64,000 nucleotides of DNA from Phycisphaerales bacterium. GTDB lineage: Bacteria > Planctomycetota > Phycisphaerae > Tepidisphaerales > Tepidisphaeraceae. Position numbers and translations under genes: made by a program. Below the pieces are notes generated by a model. It worked only from the letters and a program-made list of their open reading frames with translations, did not search any database and was not told the origin of the DNA. Each line of letters starts with the position of its first letter. Position 1 is the stretch's first letter. Positions 61,213 to 64,000 of the stretch are shown piece after piece. Where the stretch lies: positions 1 through 64,000 of the forward strand of contig JANYKD010000055.1 in the NCBI GenBank assembly GCA_025361735.1, read 5' to 3'.

Positions 61213-62508
61213 TCAACCGCAGCCGGTTCCCGGGCCGGCGCAACTGCCGCAACCGACACCGTCGACGTCGGTGCCGCTTCCACGAGCCAGCACGCGCGCT
61301 GGCATCCGCGGCTTGTGGCCGGCGTACACGGCCTCCATCGCCTCTTCGATCAGTCCCTCGGCAACCAGCAGGCGGATGCCCTTGGCGGCGAGGATAACCT
61401 TGGGCCGTTGCCCGGCCGCGGCGCAGAGGAGTGCCCTGCAGTCCGGCAGGCGATCGGCGAGCGCTGTCCATCGCTCGTCGCCGCCCCCGGGCTGCGGCGC
61501 GGGGCGCGTATCCACATGTTCGAAATCGCCCGCGGTGGTGCGTTCGAATATCCAGATTCGTTCTGTCTCGCCGAGGTGCTGGTTGACCAGCACGCCTTCT
61601 TGGCTAGCGACCGCGACATATGGCCGATTCTCGGTGGGCCGAAGCGGCAGGCTGGCCGCCTGGCTGAGGGCTGCCTGCACCAACTCGGCATTGTCCTGGC
61701 CGAGAATTCCCGCGGCGTCGGCCCGGCAGCGCGAACAGTGCGTCATCTGCGGCATATATCCAACGCAGCGTGCCCGGAGCATTTCCATGGCGGGAATCGA
61801 CGGCTCGGGCAGATGCTCGAAGGGAGTATCCTTGACGGGGTAGAGCGGGATGCAGTTATGAACATCAGCGTCGAGACCCGCGACCGTGCGGGCAACTTCC
61901 TCGACGTGCCCGACGTTCACCGTCGGGATGACGATGGTGTTGATCTTCACGGTAACGCCGTTGGCCTTCAGCGCACGAATGGCGCCGAGTTGCCGTTCCA
62001 GTAGCAATTGCGCGCCTTCTTCACCACGGAGAACCTGTTTGTCCGGACGCACGAAGCGGTAGATGCGGGCACCGACGTTCGGATCCACGGCGTTGACAGT
62101 GATGGTCACATGGCCGACCTTCAGATCGGCCAGTTCCTTCGCATAGGGCGTGATCCCCAGCCCATTCGAAGCCAGGCAGAGCAACATGTCCGGATATCGA
62201 TCGCGCACAAGGCGAAGCGTCTCCATGGTGGAGTCGGGCGTGGCGAACGGATCTCCAGGGCCGGCGATGCCAACGACCGTGACGGGAGCATCCAGGACAT
62301 CAGTAATGTGTTCGAGATAGGCGATGGACTGGTGCGGAGAAAGAAGCGTGCTGGTGACGCCGGGACGCGATTCGTTCAGGCAGTCGTTCTTGCGGTTACA
62401 GAAGTTGCAGCCGATGTTGCAGTCCGGCGCTACCGGCAAATGCACGCGGGCATAGCGGTGGTGCGCTTCCGGACTGAAGCACGGGTGTTTGGAGAAGTCG
62501 GCGGACAT
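61213..62508 (-). CDS. nifB: FeMo-cofactor biosynthesis radical SAM protein NifB with NifX-like domain
   Basis: The 431-residue protein has the radical SAM motif CNIGCNFC (C30-x3-C34-x2-C37) followed by NRKNDCLNES, and further Cys sites (CVGYMPQMTHCSRC) of NifB. A C-terminal NifX/NafY-like domain (about 300-415, RPYVAVASQEGVLVNQHLGE) is fused on, and the tail GCGSCAGPGTGCG is Cys/Gly-rich. NifB makes the NifB-co precursor of FeMo-co. AGAGG precedes the ATG; nifN ends 15 bases upstream. Confidence 0.95.
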   Translation of the reverse strand: MSADFSKHPCFSPEAHHRYARVHLPVAPDCNIGCNFCNRKNDCLNESRPGVTSTLLSPHQSIAYLEHITDVLDAPVTVVGIAGPGDPFATPDSTMETLRLVRDRYPDMLLCLASNGLGITPYAKELADLKVGHVTITVNAVDPNVGARIYRFVRPDKQVLRGEEGAQLLLERQLGAIRALKANGVTVKINTIVIPTVNVGHVEEVARTVAGLDADVHNCIPLYPVKDTPFEHLPEPSIPAMEMLRARCVGYMPQMTHCSRCRADAAGILGQDNAELVQAALSQAASLPLRPTENRPYVAVASQEGVLVNQHLGETERIWIFERTTAGDFEHVDTRPAPQPGGGDERWTALADRLPDCRALLCAAAGQRPKVILAAKGIRLLVAEGLIEEAMEAVYAGHKPRMPARVLARGSGTDVDGVGCGSCAGPGTGCG

Positions 62509-62523
62509 GACAGCCTCTTTCGT

Positions 62524-63888
62524 TCAGAGATACGAGTATCCGATCTCATTGGAGTCCTGTGAGTGTTCGAGAATGGCATTGGCGATGCGGTCGAATAACT
62601 GCTGCGTGCCGCGATAGCCAACATGCAATATGCGTGCCGCACCGAGCCGGTCGTGGATCGGCATGCCCACGCGCACCAGCGGCCGCTTGAGGCTCTTGGC
62701 CAGCTTGTATCCTTTGGAATTGCCGAGGATGACGTCAACATCGATCTCGCCAGACGCATCGGCAATGTCCTCGAAATCCACGTCATCCAGCGTGCGACAG
62801 TCCGGTGCGACACGGGCGATTTCGGCGGCAAATCGGCCGCTGTGCCCGCCGGATGCGCAAAGAACGGGCTTGAGCCCGATCTCGGCCGCGAATCCAGCCA
62901 GGCTGATCACCATGTCCTCTTCCCCGAAGATCAGCACGCGCTTCTCGGCGATGTACTTGTGACCGTCGACATAAGCATCGACCAGCCGGCCACGCTCGTC
63001 GGCATGCCGCCGCGGCAGCGGCCGGCCACTGACTTCCTGGAGCGCCGTGCAGAGCGCGTCGGTGGCGTCGATGCCGATCGGCAGGCCCAGTCCGATGCGT
63101 CGCACGCCGAACCTGGCCGAAAGCGCGCCGCCACCGGTCTTGGCAAAATCCGCAACGGTTGTCATTTCCAGCGTTGCCGCGGCCCGGCCCATCCGGCGAA
63201 TGTCGGCCATCGGCGTACCACCGGCCGGGATCTTCTGGTATTCGGCCCAGGCCGACCCATCCAGACGCTCGGCGTAATCCGGAAGCAGATTGCACTTGAG
63301 CCCGAAGTCCTCGACGAGTTCTCGGATGTAGCGCAAGTCGGCCGGCGAGACCATGCCGGGAATCACGTTGACAAGATCGGCTTCGCCCTCGCCGCCCTGG
63401 GCGAGTTGCTCGACGATGGCGCGAACGGCGGCGATGTATCCATCGAAGTGGCTGCCGTAATAGCTGGGTGTCGATGCGTGGACGATCGCCGGGCCGCCGT
63501 CACCGGCGCCTTTTCGGAATTCGCCGACAATCGCCGACACGTTGTCACCAATGGTCTCCGAGAGGCAGGTGGTGCAGACGCCCACGCAGGTCGGCGAATA
63601 ACTGCGAATCACGTTGGTCAGTGCGGTCTTAAGGTTGTCAGCACCGCCGAAAATGGCCGACTGTTCGCTGAAGTTGCTCGAAGCGATGTCCATCGGCTCG
63701 CGGAAATGGCTGATCAGATAGCGACGAATGTAGGTCGAGCAGCCTTGTGAACCGTGTAACAGGGGCACGGCGCCTTCGATGCCGGTGAAGGCCAGGCAGG
63801 CGCCGAGCGGCGTACACATCTTACACGCGTTGCGCGCGGCCGTGAACGCCTGACGCGACGGATGGACTGGGAGTGTCGTGTGAGTCAT
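62524..63888 (-). CDS. nifN: FeMo-cofactor scaffold subunit NifN
   Basis: The 454-residue protein resembles NifN of anaerobes: CKMCTPLGACLAFTGIEGAV, PLLHGSQGCSTYIRRYLISH, FREPMDIASSNFSEQSAIFG, GVCTTCLSETIGDN. NifEN completes FeMo-co before transfer to NifDK. The ATG at 63888 overlaps the nifE stop by four bases, with GGAGAG upstream. The C-terminus (ILEHSQDSNEIGYSYL) is typical. NifK was considered, but the CKMC motif and coupling to nifE favour NifN. Confidence 0.92.
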   Translation of the reverse strand: MTHTTLPVHPSRQAFTAARNACKMCTPLGACLAFTGIEGAVPLLHGSQGCSTYIRRYLISHFREPMDIASSNFSEQSAIFGGADNLKTALTNVIRSYSPTCVGVCTTCLSETIGDNVSAIVGEFRKGAGDGGPAIVHASTPSYYGSHFDGYIAAVRAIVEQLAQGGEGEADLVNVIPGMVSPADLRYIRELVEDFGLKCNLLPDYAERLDGSAWAEYQKIPAGGTPMADIRRMGRAAATLEMTTVADFAKTGGGALSARFGVRRIGLGLPIGIDATDALCTALQEVSGRPLPRRHADERGRLVDAYVDGHKYIAEKRVLIFGEEDMVISLAGFAAEIGLKPVLCASGGHSGRFAAEIARVAPDCRTLDDVDFEDIADASGEIDVDVILGNSKGYKLAKSLKRPLVRVGMPIHDRLGAARILHVGYRGTQQLFDRIANAILEHSQDSNEIGYSYL

Positions 63889-64000
63889 GACGCACTCTCC
63901 GTTCCTGCGAACTTCTGGCGAAAGGGAACGAATTTCCACACCGGGCTCAACACGGAACGATGCACTTCCTCTGCGAAATTCACCATGCCACTGAAACCGG
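63885..64000 (-). CDS. nifE: NifE, C-terminal end (cut by window edge)
   Basis: The frame entering from the edge reads GFSGMVNFAEEVHRSVLSPV, then WKFVPFRQKFAGTESAS and stops. It matches the C-terminus of NifE (usually AGFDGMINLAREID...PVWK). Its TGA overlaps the nifN start. Only 38 residues are visible. Confidence 0.85.
   Translation of the reverse strand, partial: GFSGMVNFAEEVHRSVLSPVWKFVPFRQKFAGTESAS

Noticed and set aside
1-64000. tRNA or rRNA genes
   Set aside because: I looked in all gaps for T-loop (GTTCGA-type) and acceptor pairs and found none that fold.

Overview
The window looks like a piece of a high-GC planctomycete chromosome, most likely from the Phycisphaerae. The evidence is a PEP-CTERM/VPLPA-sorted surface protein, a planctomycete-style pseudopilin, a secreted cyclase-repeat plus DUF4159 protein, three YcxB-like proteins, several large secreted glycosidases, and gaps packed with short palindromic repeats. 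The taxonomic call is an inference from gene content; no rRNA or tRNA was found. Both window edges cut genes: an MmeI-like restriction-modification gene on the left and nifE on the right.

Layout. 1-3.2 kb: MmeI-like enzyme, greA with an attenuator-like leader, and a lone atpC. 3.3-15 kb: a decayed small gene, a VPLPA-CTERM protein, an NrnA-like DHH phosphoesterase, ribF, a GH2 glycosidase, pgm, a STAS protein, an amidohydrolase and rhamnulokinase. 15.5-18.1 kb: NfeD, slipin and YbaK. 18.2-29.9 kb: secreted M6-like protease with PDZ domains, a GH-A-like protein, a TolC-type channel, a DAC-like nucleotide-sensor protein divergent from a Sel1 protein, an MDR dehydrogenase, a HEAT-repeat lipoprotein, murI, a single-domain response regulator and a YcxB-like protein. 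30.2-31.8 kb: a nucleotidyltransferase and wHTH pair resembling a toxin-antitoxin module. 32-34.3 kb: the DUF4159 protein. 34.4-41.7 kb: an HdrCBA plus Flx-type electron-bifurcating complex with two gene fusions. 41.8-43.8 kb: AbiE toxin-antitoxin and a CdiI-type immunity protein. 43.8-53 kb: cyclopropane synthase-like enzyme, a 1,320-residue secreted glycosidase, lipA, a metallophosphoesterase and a GH105 hydrolase. 53.1-56.4 kb: a gene graveyard (a YcxB gene with an internal TAG, fragments of DUF4058, TrmO and a PEP-CTERM protein, and a frameshifted pseudopilin). 56.5-64 kb: a molybdate and nitrogen-fixation region (Mop, ModE-like, NifA, GNAT, NifV, 2Fe-2S ferredoxin, NifB, NifN, NifE).

How the genes work together. 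The right end encodes FeMo-cofactor synthesis (NifE, NifN, NifB, NifV) under a NifA regulator that has a near-perfect sigma-54 promoter of its own. Nearby Mop and ModE-like proteins fit molybdenum sensing. The Flx-Hdr complex about 15 kb away could supply low-potential ferredoxin to nitrogenase or to fermentation; that link is inferred. The GH2, GH105, GH-A-like and giant glycosidases plus rhamnulokinase suggest growth on plant or algal polysaccharides such as rhamnogalacturonan.

The most unusual points are a dispersed intergenic repeat that has become the in-frame linker of the fused FlxBA protein, the DAC-like protein with a degenerate catalytic motif, the nucleotidyltransferase-wHTH pair, and the TrmO/DUF4058 deletion junction.
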